Source: an uncultured Lachnospiraceae bacterium (GTDB lineage Bacteria; Bacillota; Clostridia; Lachnospirales; Lachnospiraceae). Taken from it: DNA of 64,000 nt. The DNA lies in assembly GCA_910579505.1 (NCBI GenBank), contig CAJTTZ010000012.1, forward strand, positions 62,001-126,000, given 5' to 3'. The notes below the pieces were generated by a model. It did no database searches. It was not told the DNA's origin and saw nothing but the letters and a program-made list of their open reading frames with translations. Position numbers and translations under genes: made by a program. Each line of letters opens with the position of its first letter. Position 1 is the stretch's first letter. Shown one piece after another: positions 51,351 to 59,216 of this stretch.

Positions 51351-51375
51351 TAACCATTTCCTCCGTCATACATTT

Positions 51376-51483
51376 TCAAATATTAATTATGGCGACACAT
51401 AGTAGGATAATTATTCCAACCAATGCAATTGTGTCAAAACTAATATTCATTTTTAATTTTCCATTAAATAAGTTGATATCCAT
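51376..51483 (-). CDS. Small membrane peptide (35 aa)
   Basis: A 35-residue product with a single hydrophobic helix (I-A-L-V-G-I-I-I-L-L-C-V-A-I-I) preceded by AGGAAGG 9 bases before ATG. Lies directly upstream of nrdD. Function unknown. Confidence 0.45.
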   Translation of the reverse strand: MDINLFNGKLKMNISFDTIALVGIIILLCVAIINI

Positions 51484-51581
51484 TTACAAAATCCTTCCTC
51501 ACACAATGAAACAGGCATTTCAACCGCATTTTCAATCAATATATAGTATTTATAAGAATTCCAAAACGCTATATATTGTAT
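51453..51581 (-). CDS. Possible small protein with AUA start (42 aa)
   Basis: An open frame of 43 codons (after the start Q-Y-I-A-F-W-N-S-Y, ending W-I-S-T-Y-L-M-E-N) preceded by GAGG 7 bases before ATA. It lacks ATG, GTG or TTG near the ribosome site. Overlaps the next small gene. Weakly supported. Confidence 0.3.
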   Translation of the reverse strand: MQYIAFWNSYKYYILIENAVEMPVSLCEEGFCKWISTYLMEN

Positions 51582-51585
51582 TTTT

Positions 51586-51789
51586 TTACCTCTTCAAATT
51601 ACCTTTACCACCATCTCGCAAATTTAATGTCCAATGTGTTGCTGAATCATCAATATTTGCGTGTGTAGGTACTCTTTGTGTGTTACTAATTACATATTCT
51701 TCATCGCCAAGCGTAGCCGTTATAAAACCGTCTGGCTTGTTTAACAGTTCTTTGGCTAACGCATGGCTGGTACTGATTATTTCTAAAAT
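51586..51789 (-). CDS. Small unknown protein, probable AUU start (67 aa)
   Basis: A 67-residue frame with good coding character (H-A-L-A-K-E-L-L-N-K-P-D-G-F-I-T-A, T-H-W-T-L-N-L-R-D-G-G-K-G-N-L-K-R) preceded by AAAGGAG 9 bases before ATT. There is no ATG, GTG or TTG near the start. It begins 21 bases after the deoxyribosyltransferase-like gene. Function unknown. Confidence 0.5.
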   Translation of the reverse strand: MLEIISTSHALAKELLNKPDGFITATLGDEEYVISNTQRVPTHANIDDSATHWTLNLRDGGKGNLKR

Positions 51790-51809
51790 TTCTTTTATCT
51801 CCTTTCGCT

Positions 51810-52265
51810 TTAATTGTACCTATCTACATAATATCTGTAGATGTAATCTATTGCTCTTTCCATAGCACTTTTACCAGATTCGATTCTGTCAATCTGTTCA
51901 ATCTTCCATGGATGAATATTTTTTACTTCTTCTTTGTCTTCTATAAATCCAATAACAGGTTTACCACTGATAAATGCATATAGGATCTCATCACTGGTTC
52001 CTAATGAATTATGTAAATCACGAAGGTTGACAAGAACAATATCTGTTTCTCTGACCATCCTTAAATCAAATCGCATAACTTCTGTTTCAGATTGATGATA
52101 ATTTTTGCCTATCTCATAGAAATCAGTGGGTGATACAAGAGTAATGCCATCATAAAGTTTTTTTACATATTCCTTAGCATCTTCTCTCCACTGTTTAGGG
52201 TAATCATGTTGATCCGTATTGAAATAACAACTCATGGCACCACCGAGATATACGGTTCTATTCAT
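51810..52265 (-). CDS. Nucleoside 2-deoxyribosyltransferase-like protein
   Basis: The 151-residue product fits the nucleoside 2-deoxyribosyltransferase fold: V-Y-L-G-G-A-M at strand 1, V-M-R-F-D-L-R-M-V, D-I-V-L-V-N-L, L-G-T-S-D-E-I-L-Y-A and G-K-P-V-I-G-F. Such enzymes swap or hydrolyse bases on deoxynucleosides, a salvage role in phages. Its ATG overlaps the kinase stop (ATGA), so the two are coupled. Confidence 0.8.
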   Translation of the reverse strand: MNRTVYLGGAMSCYFNTDQHDYPKQWREDAKEYVKKLYDGITLVSPTDFYEIGKNYHQSETEVMRFDLRMVRETDIVLVNLRDLHNSLGTSDEILYAFISGKPVIGFIEDKEEVKNIHPWKIEQIDRIESGKSAMERAIDYIYRYYVDRYN

Positions 52266-52828
52266 ACGTTATACATCCTTTCTGTTTCTAAAATTTCTTT
52301 CACAACATTATTAATATCTGTTCCTTCATTGTTATTAACTACAAGATTTACTTCTCTTTCTAATCCTAAAAACATCGAAAAATCCCTCTCTACTCTTGCA
52401 GCAATTTCATTTTTATCATCGAAAGTAAAATCATTAACGCCACATCTGTCTATGTATCTTTTTACTCTTGTACCAAGACTTGCGTTTACAAGTACAGTAA
52501 AAATATTGTCATTTGGACAACTTTGTTTAAGCTGTCTAAGTCCGTTTGGTGTAAGTACGACTACTTTATTGCCATCTGCATAATCAGATTTCAAAGTGCC
52601 ATATAATCTTCCTTGTGAATATTCGTCATATTCTGCCAAAGTACCAGTATTTATCATAGCAGCAAAGGTATTATTTTCTGTAAAATAATAGTCCTTACCA
52701 TTCACTTCGCCAGTTCTAGGTTGTCTTGTGGTATATGAAATAATCTTTTCAAAACCATGATGTGTTGCAAGTTCGTTTTCAATTGTGGACTTCCCTGATC
52801 CAGAAGCCCCTAGTAAAACTATAATCAT
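52262..52828 (-). CDS. Guanylate kinase-like NMP kinase
   Basis: The 188-residue product has P-loop G-A-S-G-S-G-K-S-T and the guanylate kinase signature Y-T-T-R-Q-P-R-T-G-E-V-N-G-K-D-Y-Y-F. It would phosphorylate GMP/dGMP for phage DNA synthesis. GGAGG lies upstream; the next gene overlaps by 4 bases. Confidence 0.85.
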   Translation of the reverse strand: MIIVLLGASGSGKSTIENELATHHGFEKIISYTTRQPRTGEVNGKDYYFTENNTFAAMINTGTLAEYDEYSQGRLYGTLKSDYADGNKVVVLTPNGLRQLKQSCPNDNIFTVLVNASLGTRVKRYIDRCGVNDFTFDDKNEIAARVERDFSMFLGLEREVNLVVNNNEGTDINNVVKEILETERMYNV

Positions 52829-52836
52829 ATGTGTAT

Positions 52837-53580
52837 TTATTCCTCCACTTCATCAATAAAAATTAGTTCCTGTGCATATGGTAATGTTCTCACCCATGAT
52901 ATAAAATTGTCTTCATTTGGATAATCAATGCCACTCCACTCATTTTGTTTATGAAATCTTCTTTGTCCTTTGCTACACATACTTAAAAGATTTTCATAAC
53001 TAAAAGTAATTGTTGCCTTCATGTTATATCCATCTGGTAACAATTCAATAATTGCTCTCCAATACTTTTTCTCTTTTGTTTCATTAAATTTTGTTCTACA
53101 GTATTCTAAAGTTTCCAATACTGTATTAAGCGTTTTTTGAGTAATATCACCAACTTCGTCAATACCAATATGTGTAAAATCATCTTTTTCAAATGACTTC
53201 ACATGAATTTTATGCATAGTGGAACAACTGTTTCTAACAGTTCCAACTTTATAGGTATCAAATTCTTTCCACCAAAATAATGGTGCTACAATATCAACAG
53301 ATACAAATATCTGGCGCATAAATTTTCTATGTTCTGATCCTGCTCTAATAAGTTGCTGTGCAAGTTTCATATCATTTTTACCAATAATATATCTTGTTTC
53401 AATATCACCTTGTGAACCTGTACATCCTTCACTAACAGGGCAAATACTACAATGACTTGTAGATTCGTCGACAGAATTTACGCAATAACTGCTATCTGAT
53501 TTATCCCAACTATTCATTGGATTTCTCATACCTCTTAATGCACCTTCAAAATTCATTACTTTGGTTTTTTCAAATCTCAT
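52837..53580 (-). CDS. Unknown phage enzyme, possibly ThyX-like
   Basis: The 247-residue product has a Cys cluster (about residues 33-53, C-...-C-S-I-C-P-V-S-E-G-C) and a striking conserved-looking block S-E-H-R-K-F-M-R-Q-I then W-W-K-E-F-D-T-Y-K-V-G. Its position among dNTP genes and the H-R/S-T pattern suggest a divergent flavin-dependent thymidylate synthase, but the canonical R-H-R-x7-S motif is absent. I treat the function as unknown. Its stop lies 8 bases before the kinase start. Confidence 0.5.
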   Translation of the reverse strand: MRFEKTKVMNFEGALRGMRNPMNSWDKSDSSYCVNSVDESTSHCSICPVSEGCTGSQGDIETRYIIGKNDMKLAQQLIRAGSEHRKFMRQIFVSVDIVAPLFWWKEFDTYKVGTVRNSCSTMHKIHVKSFEKDDFTHIGIDEVGDITQKTLNTVLETLEYCRTKFNETKEKKYWRAIIELLPDGYNMKATITFSYENLLSMCSKGQRRFHKQNEWSGIDYPNEDNFISWVRTLPYAQELIFIDEVEE

Positions 53581-53631
53581 ATCTTCACCTCAAACTTTCT
53601 CATATCTTCAATAAACGATAAAATAACACTT

Positions 53632-53874
53632 CTATTCCTGTACAAACTCACTCATAATGTCATTAAATCTTTTAATTTCATATGGATCGCTACTATGTAT
53701 TTCTACATCCACTGGTTTAGATAAGTCGATGGTCAGAATTCCCAAGGTAGACTTGCCATCAACCACGTATCTCCCTCGAATCACGTCAATTTCGCTCAAA
53801 AATTTTGAAGTCTCATTCGAAAACTTTCTTGCCTTTGCAAAATCATTCAAATTAATTGTTAATCTAGTGTTCAT
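53632..53874 (-). CDS. HPr-like (Crh-type) domain protein
   Basis: The 80-residue product follows the HPr fold pattern: I-N-L-N-D-F-A-K-A-R-K at the active-site loop, I-D-V-I-R-G-R-Y-V-V-D-G-K-S-T-L-G-I-L-T-I-D and a C-terminal helix. The phosphoacceptor His15 of HPr is absent, while the Ser46-equivalent in G-K-S-T-L-G is kept, as in Crh. It cannot carry PTS phosphate but might be a regulatory decoy. GGAAGGAG precedes ATG at 53874. Confidence 0.65.
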   Translation of the reverse strand: MNTRLTINLNDFAKARKFSNETSKFLSEIDVIRGRYVVDGKSTLGILTIDLSKPVDVEIHSSDPYEIKRFNDIMSEFVQE

Positions 53875-53878
53875 AATA

Positions 53879-54541
53879 TTAATTCTCCTTCCAATATTTA
53901 TAGAAATTATGTGCACCATCCTCAAATATGTATTTATAGTTCAAAGTTTCATTGCTATCAAAAAACAAGCATCCATCTGTAGTATCACCAATCATAAAAG
54001 CATATTCACATGCAAGAATTGTGTCATCTGTTGCCTTTATATCTTTAATTGAAAACTGACCTTCTACCAAAACTTCTGACAATATATCAGGAAATCTTTC
54101 ATGTTTTAAACGATTATAAATAACATTTGCTATATTTACTTTTTGAATAAAATCATCAGAGTCTCCGATCTCTACTTGCACTACTTTGAATAGCAAATCT
54201 AATTCTTCTTCATCAAAATAGTCATAAATAGATTCTGGTGGATCAATAATATCAGCATACTTTTCTATAATGTCTTTATATTTAATAAACCACTCTCTTT
54301 TATCTTCAATATCTGATAATGATTCCATTTCATCATAAAAACTATCCATCATTATCTGTTCTAAACTTTTTGTATCAATAATTTCTTTTGTTTCAGTAGT
54401 TACTGGTTTTTCTGTTACAAAAACAAGTTGAACCTCTTTAATTTCTGGCTCATTATTTTCACTTGCTTTTACTAAAAATGGCGAAACTAAAGAAGCCAAC
54501 ATAAATGTCAGTAAAATAATAGCCGTTATTTTCTTTTTCAT
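53879..54541 (-). CDS. Secreted SleB-like cell wall hydrolase
   Basis: The 220-residue protein has a signal peptide (M-K-K-K-I-T-A-I-I-L-L-T-F-M-L-A, cleavage near residue 26), a Glu-rich linker and a C-terminal Hydrolase_2/SleB domain (V-V-Q-V-E-I-G-D with candidate catalytic Glu, A-N-V-I-Y-N-R-L-K-x-x-R-F-P, G-Q-F-S). SleB proteins cleave peptidoglycan, classically spore cortex. Its place in a sporulation-gene element is notable. Confidence 0.75.
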   Translation of the reverse strand: MKKKITAIILLTFMLASLVSPFLVKASENNEPEIKEVQLVFVTEKPVTTETKEIIDTKSLEQIMMDSFYDEMESLSDIEDKREWFIKYKDIIEKYADIIDPPESIYDYFDEEELDLLFKVVQVEIGDSDDFIQKVNIANVIYNRLKHERFPDILSEVLVEGQFSIKDIKATDDTILACEYAFMIGDTTDGCLFFDSNETLNYKYIFEDGAHNFYKYWKEN

Positions 54542-54604
54542 AAGTCTCCTTAAAGTTGAATTTTTTGTTGATGTGTTTACAAGTTACATATACTATTTCT
54601 CTGT

Positions 54605-54745
54605 TTAAGATGTGATCATCTGAACAAAATCACCTTCAGATATAATTGGTATTCCTAAATCATGTGCTTTCTTATTTTTTGATGAGTTACTTGTGGTATC
54701 ATTATTTATCAAATATGATGTTTTAGCAGATACAGATCCAGTTCT
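54605..54745 (-). pseudogene. BRCT-domain fragment (DNA ligase-like)
   Basis: This 46-codon stretch encodes the second half of a BRCT domain (S-V-S-A-K-T-S-Y-L-I-N-N-D, K-K-A-H-D-L-G-I-P-I-I-S-E-G-D-F). BRCT domains end NAD-dependent DNA ligases. The N-terminal half is missing and a stop codon lies immediately upstream, so it is a remnant or a rearranged module. Confidence 0.65.
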
Positions 54746-54786
54746 TTAATCCTATTTACTTTATCCAACCATATTCCTCCTCATAT

Positions 54787-55008
54787 TCATTTTATAGTAG
54801 TAATATTCGCACAATCAGATACAAGTATTGTTGCGTTTTTTGAATCATGTAAGTTAATTGTAATTTTGTTGCAATCAGATATATTAAGAGTGACTTCTTT
54901 ACAGTCAACGACATTTCCTGTAATCTGCTTGCAATCAGCTACATTAGTAGTTATTCTTTTACAATCAACAACATCAATATTCTTTTTTTCTGTATTATTT
55001 AATAACAT
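54787..55008 (-). CDS. Decapeptide-repeat protein
   Basis: The 73-residue product is made of about six head-to-tail 10-residue units, D-C-K-x-I-T-x-N-V-x, with Cys at the second position in most. The regular alternation of hydrophobic residues suggests a small beta-solenoid, akin in principle to pentapeptide-repeat proteins, though the repeat is different. AAAGGAGG precedes ATG. Function unknown. Confidence 0.7.
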   Translation of the reverse strand: MLLNNTEKKNIDVVDCKRITTNVADCKQITGNVVDCKEVTLNISDCNKITINLHDSKNATILVSDCANITTIK

Positions 55009-55043
55009 AAAATTTTCCTCCTTTGAAACACAAATTTATTTAC

Positions 55044-55238
55044 TTATTTTCTATGAAATACAGATATTTTATATAAATCTTTTTCTACATCAGTACAATG
55101 TATTACAGTAAAATATCCTTGTTCATTTAGATTATTTTGTTCTATGTAGGCATTATCCAAATTCATTTCTTCAGTTTCCCATGCTTCTATTAATTCACAT
55201 CCACGATTCATTTCATGCTCATTTAAAATATACTGCAC
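55044..55238 (-). CDS. Small unknown protein (64 aa)
   Basis: A 64-residue acidic product starting at GTG behind GGAG. No recognisable motif. Part of the block of small phage genes between the BRCT remnant and the helicase. Confidence 0.5.
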   Translation of the reverse strand: MQYILNEHEMNRGCELIEAWETEEMNLDNAYIEQNNLNEQGYFTVIHCTDVEKDLYKISVFHRK

Positions 55239-55264
55239 ATTTATTTCTCCTTTGAAATGTGATT

Positions 55265-55456
55265 CTATTTAAATTTTATTCCTTTCATTACTAACGCCAT
55301 GATAAGTAACCACCAAAATTTTCTTAATGCATATAACATCAACTGGGTCTCAGTCATTAACGGATTATTCATCCTATATACAAACATATAAATACCGCAT
55401 ACAAAAGCAATAATTATAGTTAAAAATATATATAAAATTTTAAGTTTGTCGATCAT
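55265..55456 (-). CDS. Small two-helix membrane protein
   Basis: A 63-residue product with two hydrophobic segments (about 6-26 and 47-60) and a short loop, the size of phage membrane accessory proteins. GAGGGAAA precedes the ATG. Function unknown. Confidence 0.55.
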   Translation of the reverse strand: MIDKLKILYIFLTIIIAFVCGIYMFVYRMNNPLMTETQLMLYALRKFWWLLIMALVMKGIKFK

Positions 55457-55495
55457 AATATTCTTTTCCCTCTTGAAAGACTTGATTTATCCAAT

Positions 55496-55906
55496 TCAAT
55501 TGCTATTTCTACTTCTTATAATGCATTCAACATCATTAGCCATCCTCTGACGAAATTCATAATCATTAGCAATTCCATTAACAATTGCTCCTAGCATAGT
55601 TTTTTCAAGTAGTTCGTGATAATTTTCTTTCAATTCTTTAATCATACTTTCTTGAATTTCTTTATATGCTGGTGACAAATCTATATTTTTAGCTGCATTT
55701 TTCAGTATTTCACTTGGTTCATCATATGAAAAATAACTACCATTACTTCTTGTTATAAAAAGTTTCTTTAATTCTTCATTATTCCTAAGTGCATCACAGA
55801 TACATTCTCTAACAATTTCGTGAAGTTCTTCTTTTGAAAATGCATTAAGTTCTTTTTCAATTACTTCTTTGAATTTTGTCTCATCAACATTAATTTTTAT
55901 TTCCAT
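55496..55906 (-). CDS. Unknown helical protein (136 aa)
   Basis: The 136-residue product is charged and mainly helical (L-N-A-F-S-K-E-E-L-H-E-I-V-R-E-C), with no motif I recognise. ATG at 55906 has AAAGGGA upstream. Confidence 0.5.
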   Translation of the reverse strand: MEIKINVDETKFKEVIEKELNAFSKEELHEIVRECICDALRNNEELKKLFITRSNGSYFSYDEPSEILKNAAKNIDLSPAYKEIQESMIKELKENYHELLEKTMLGAIVNGIANDYEFRQRMANDVECIIRSRNSN

Positions 55907-55940
55907 ATATTTCCCTTTCTTCGTCAATAAAAGCGTGGTT

Positions 55941-56150
55941 TTATCTGTTCTTTAACAGCTCATCTATTTCCTCTTGTCTTAATTTTATATATTTCAATTT
56001 CATCTCAGAATATAGCATTGTAAGAGCAAATACTCCAACTTGCACATATTTGATTTCATAAAACATTGAAAATAGTAATAATACAAAAGATGTAGCACCT
56101 GACATAATAGCAATATTACCTATCATATTTGCTTTATTTTTTAAATTCAT
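55941..56150 (-). CDS. Small membrane protein (69 aa)
   Basis: A 69-residue product with two hydrophobic helices (about 10-27 and 32-46) and a charged C-terminal tail. It starts directly after the stop of the preceding gene. Function unknown. Confidence 0.5.
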   Translation of the reverse strand: MNLKNKANMIGNIAIMSGATSFVLLLFSMFYEIKYVQVGVFALTMLYSEMKLKYIKLRQEEIDELLKNR

Positions 56151-56888
56151 CTACTCAAACCACTCCTTCCTGACTCTCACATACTTCTTATAATTTGGAT
56201 ACACCGTCCTTGTACCAGTTTGTTTCTCGCACCACTTGTCTAACATATCCTGTAATTCTTTCCTGTCGTCACCAGAAATATTTTCAGAAGCATCCTCGTG
56301 TAATTCTTCACAAGCATTTTCGATTATCCAATCAGCATCCATAGAAATATCCACAGGATCAGTCAACCATAAAACTTCTGGAAGATTATTTATCATCTCC
56401 TCTTCTGATTCATATTCGTCAGAATCTTTATAAGCATCTACAAAATAATCAATGTCTGAGAAATAATCATCTGTCAGATCATCATAGAACCACATTTCAG
56501 AATCAATATCATTAATATCGACTTCTTCAGCTCTTGAAATTTTCTCCTGATATTTTATTCTCTTTTCTTCTTCCTCTTTTGCTTTGTATTGCTCACAATT
56601 ACATCTTGAAGTGTTTCGTGGTAACTGTTTCCCGCAATATTCGCACAATTTAATCACACCGTTATAGCAATTAGGACAGAATTTAATCGCCTGATGGTTA
56701 TATGGGAACATTGATTTCTTAGCAGCTTCAGATGTGTCGCCTTTGATCCCATAGACATTGTTGTCTATAACAACACCAAGACCATTACATACGGAACAAA
56801 TTTCTTCATTATCTTGTAGGTCTTTTCCCAATGTGTATGGAAGAATATTTTTAATTTCTTCTGATACGTTTATTGACATGTGTTTCAA
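56151..56888 (-). CDS. Unknown protein with zinc ribbons
   Basis: The 245-residue product has several Cys pairs in its first 100 residues (C-S-V-C, C-P-N-C, C-E-Y-C, C-N-C) forming probable zinc ribbons, then a Glu/Asp-rich middle and a basic end. Probably nucleic-acid or protein binding. A TTG at 56888, with GAGAGG 8 bases before, is the best start; ATG at 56879 is the alternative. Confidence 0.55.
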   Translation of the reverse strand: MKHMSINVSEEIKNILPYTLGKDLQDNEEICSVCNGLGVVIDNNVYGIKGDTSEAAKKSMFPYNHQAIKFCPNCYNGVIKLCEYCGKQLPRNTSRCNCEQYKAKEEEEKRIKYQEKISRAEEVDINDIDSEMWFYDDLTDDYFSDIDYFVDAYKDSDEYESEEEMINNLPEVLWLTDPVDISMDADWIIENACEELHEDASENISGDDRKELQDMLDKWCEKQTGTRTVYPNYKKYVRVRKEWFE

Positions 56889-56893
56889 AATAA

Positions 56894-57220
56894 TCACCTC
56901 TCAATCATTTCAAATGCCTTTTCCATACCTCTCATATAATCACTACCATCAGCATTATCATCTATATATTTCTCTAATTTATCTATTTGTTCATTCAAAT
57001 AATCCAAACTCGCATATATATCATCATAGTCATTACATCTCTGTTCTAATTCATCTTTCTCATTTTCTAACTTCTGATATGCTGCATACAGTTCTTCACT
57101 TGGCTCCCCGCATATTTCTTCTACTTTCTGGGCAAATTCACCGCCAATATTTTCAGATACAATTCTGAGAACATCTGATAAATCTTTGACTTGTTCCCAG
57201 TTTCCGTTTATCATTATCAT
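56894..57220 (-). CDS. Coiled-coil protein (108 aa)
   Basis: The 108-residue product is acidic with a likely coiled-coil stretch (Y-Q-K-L-E-N-E-K-D-E-L-E-Q-R). GGAG precedes the ATG. It is adjacent to the zinc-ribbon gene. Function unknown. Confidence 0.55.
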   Translation of the reverse strand: MIMINGNWEQVKDLSDVLRIVSENIGGEFAQKVEEICGEPSEELYAAYQKLENEKDELEQRCNDYDDIYASLDYLNEQIDKLEKYIDDNADGSDYMRGMEKAFEMIER

Positions 57221-57241
57221 AAATTTATTCTCCTACTAATT

Positions 57242-57493
57242 CTAATAAGGTTTTCTTCCTTTATACCCTTCGACAAGTTCAAATTGTTTGTAAAAATTCT
57301 TATCATCATCAAAACTATTTATTTGTTCTGATTTTAATTCGTATTTATAATTTTTTAATTCATCCATCATATTCAATCCCGAATAATAAAAATCCTTATA
57401 AAAATCATAAACATCATTACATTTATCACCAGTCCACCAAAATATTAACTTTTCATTTTTTAAGACTGCATTAGCATATATTTCTTTATTCAT
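57242..57493 (-). CDS. Small unknown protein (83 aa)
   Basis: An 83-residue product rich in aromatic residues (Y-D-F-Y-K-D-F-Y-Y-S-G-L) behind AAGGAGGAAT. No known motif; the C-terminal Tyr-Lys-rich pattern is soluble in character. Confidence 0.5.
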   Translation of the reverse strand: MNKEIYANAVLKNEKLIFWWTGDKCNDVYDFYKDFYYSGLNMMDELKNYKYELKSEQINSFDDDKNFYKQFELVEGYKGRKPY

Positions 57494-57527
57494 ATTCCTC
57501 CTTAAAACGAGCGATTCATTGATTGAT

Positions 57528-58061
57528 TTATTTTATATTTTTATACTTCTCTGTATTTCTTCCCTCTTTCTGTTTTTCTTTTAGCTTCGCTTCAGCCTCA
57601 GCCAAAACATTCTCTAATCTTTTTAACTCCTCATCTGCTTTCTGGTTTTTTTTCAGTCTTTCAGAATACCCAAACATTTCATTTGTTGTATTAAATGCAA
57701 AAGCTATTGATTCACCAAGAGATATTGCTGCTTGATGAGCTGAAAGTCTTTTCTTTGCTCTTTTGACTTCTAATTTCTCATCAAAGCAGTACCACTTCAG
57801 ATAATTCCTCTTTTTCTTTGCTATTTCTGCTTTTCGTTTCTTCTCTTGTTCTGCTTCCCATTTTCTATCAAGATATTCCTCATATCGCCTTTGGTTTTCG
57901 TAATAATCTTCTATCCACCGCTCTAAATCTGTATCATCATCAAAACCACAACACGGAGGCTCAATAGGGGTGCCACTTGGAGAACTTGTCCAACCTCCAG
58001 TACATATTTCCTCTTTCAATAAAGGGCATTGTTCGCAATCATCTATTTCCTTATATAACAT
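57528..58061 (-). CDS. Unknown protein with Cys cluster and long helix
   Basis: The 177-residue product has an N-terminal Cys cluster (C-E-Q-C-P-L-L-K-E-E-I-C...C-C-G, probable zinc site) and a long Lys/Glu-rich helical remainder, probably coiled-coil. ATG at 58061 with GAGGAGG 9 bases upstream is preferred over the GTG at 58073. Function unknown. Confidence 0.55.
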   Translation of the reverse strand: MLYKEIDDCEQCPLLKEEICTGGWTSSPSGTPIEPPCCGFDDDTDLERWIEDYYENQRRYEEYLDRKWEAEQEKKRKAEIAKKKRNYLKWYCFDEKLEVKRAKKRLSAHQAAISLGESIAFAFNTTNEMFGYSERLKKNQKADEELKRLENVLAEAEAKLKEKQKEGRNTEKYKNIK

Positions 58062-58113
58062 ATACTCTATCACCTCCTCGACCGTTGAAACCTATCTTTC
58101 ATTGACATGTTAT

Positions 58114-58467
58114 TTACCACTTTACATACTTCTCTGGACTTGTTTCAATCCAATATGATACAAATCGCTTTCTAAATTTGCTTTCTTTTATGTAATTGTA
58201 AGCAGATAAATTTCTACTCACGCCAATTCCCTTTTCATATAAATATTTGATTAATTGATTTGCAACCATCTCATTATTATCTACCCATAGGATTCCGAGA
58301 TCAGGTTCTTTAGATAAAAAATCAACAGAACTATCAATATATCCTTCATGTAATTTTTCTACTTTCCCATTTCCAAAATACTCGTAAATCACAATAGGAT
58401 AGTTTCTACGACTTGAAAATTGATAATGCGAATCTGTGTCAATAATTATTTCTCTTATGATTTTCAC
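58114..58467 (-). CDS. Unknown protein (117 aa)
   Basis: The 117-residue product has an alpha/beta pattern with D-L-G-I-L-W-V-D-N-N-E-M-V-A-N-Q as the most distinctive part; no family recognised. Its ATG directly follows the stop of the upstream gene, indicating coupling. Confidence 0.55.
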   Translation of the reverse strand: MKIIREIIIDTDSHYQFSSRRNYPIVIYEYFGNGKVEKLHEGYIDSSVDFLSKEPDLGILWVDNNEMVANQLIKYLYEKGIGVSRNLSAYNYIKESKFRKRFVSYWIETSPEKYVKW

Positions 58468-58842
58468 CTACTTCTCTATTAAATCTTTCTTTGTTTCTTC
58501 TGCCCTTTCCAAGAACCATTTTACTTTTTCATTTACCAAAGAGTTAAATAATTCAACGCACTCTTCATAAGTATCTGCATACACTCTGGACGAAATACAA
58601 ACTGCTTTTGATTTAGCAAATTCCGTTTCACTACCACTTTTGAAAGGCACAAAAAATGATGCATATGATTCTTCCTCAGTTACTTCTTTATAATCCCACC
58701 CATATCCTCTAGCCATTCCATATATAGGTTTTGAGATTAATCCCATCGTGATTTTGTTGTTATCAAATTCATAGGCACATGCCCAAAGTTTTGTTCCTGT
58801 TTTAATATTTTTTATTTCACTATAATAATCTGTATATATCAT
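58468..58842 (-). CDS. Unknown protein (124 aa)
   Basis: The 124-residue product has beta strands followed by a helical, Lys/Glu-rich C-terminus (L-V-N-E-K-V-K-W-F-L-E-R-A-E-E). No motif recognised. It is the first of the small-gene block, reading away from the divergent plus-strand gene at 58962. Confidence 0.55.
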   Translation of the reverse strand: MIYTDYYSEIKNIKTGTKLWACAYEFDNNKITMGLISKPIYGMARGYGWDYKEVTEEESYASFFVPFKSGSETEFAKSKAVCISSRVYADTYEECVELFNSLVNEKVKWFLERAEETKKDLIEK

Positions 58843-58897
58843 TTAAACTCCATTCAACATTTTATATTTATTTAACAATTTAGTTTATTCCATCCTA

Positions 58898-58926
58898 TTG
58901 AAATTGCATTTTCTATTTGATATAAT
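58898..58926 (+). promoter_or_regulatory. Promoter of the plus-strand regulator-like gene
   Basis: TTGAAA (58898-58903), 17-base spacer, TATAAT (58921-58926): a consensus promoter reading rightward, about 30 bases before the ribosome site GGAAGG. Confidence 0.75.
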
Positions 58927-58961
58927 AAAAATGATAATTTTTGAAGAAAGGAAGGCATATT

Positions 58962-59216
58962 ATGGCAAAAGAAAAACTTTCCAAAAAGCAAAAGAAAGGA
59001 ATCGCAGCTTTAAATCCTTCTGGAAAAGCTATTGATGCTCTTTCTCAAATCACAAATACAAGCAAAAGCACTGTTTACAAAGCTAAAAGAGAAGGAAAAC
59101 TTCTAAACCACATTGATACGGTTGAGAAATCCAACCGAGAATTAACGGTTCAAAATCAGCTTCTTAAAATGACACTTTCCAATAAGAAAGGTAAAAAATC
59201 ATCTGGGCATTCATAA
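58962..59216 (+). CDS. Small basic helix-turn-helix-like protein
   Basis: The 84-residue basic product has a probable DNA-binding helix-turn-helix (A-I-D-A-L-S-Q-I-T-N-T-S-K-S-T-V-Y-K-A-K-R-E-G) and a C-terminal helix that may dimerise. It is the only clear rightward gene in this part of the element, with its own promoter and a strong terminator, as expected for a regulator. No family name assigned. Confidence 0.65.
   Translation: MAKEKLSKKQKKGIAALNPSGKAIDALSQITNTSKSTVYKAKREGKLLNHIDTVEKSNRELTVQNQLLKMTLSNKKGKKSSGHS

Noticed and set aside
51351..51400. NrdR box upstream of the phage nrdD
   Set aside because: Because nrdR is encoded nearby I looked for the ACA-x-TATAT-type pair before nrdD but saw no convincing site in view.
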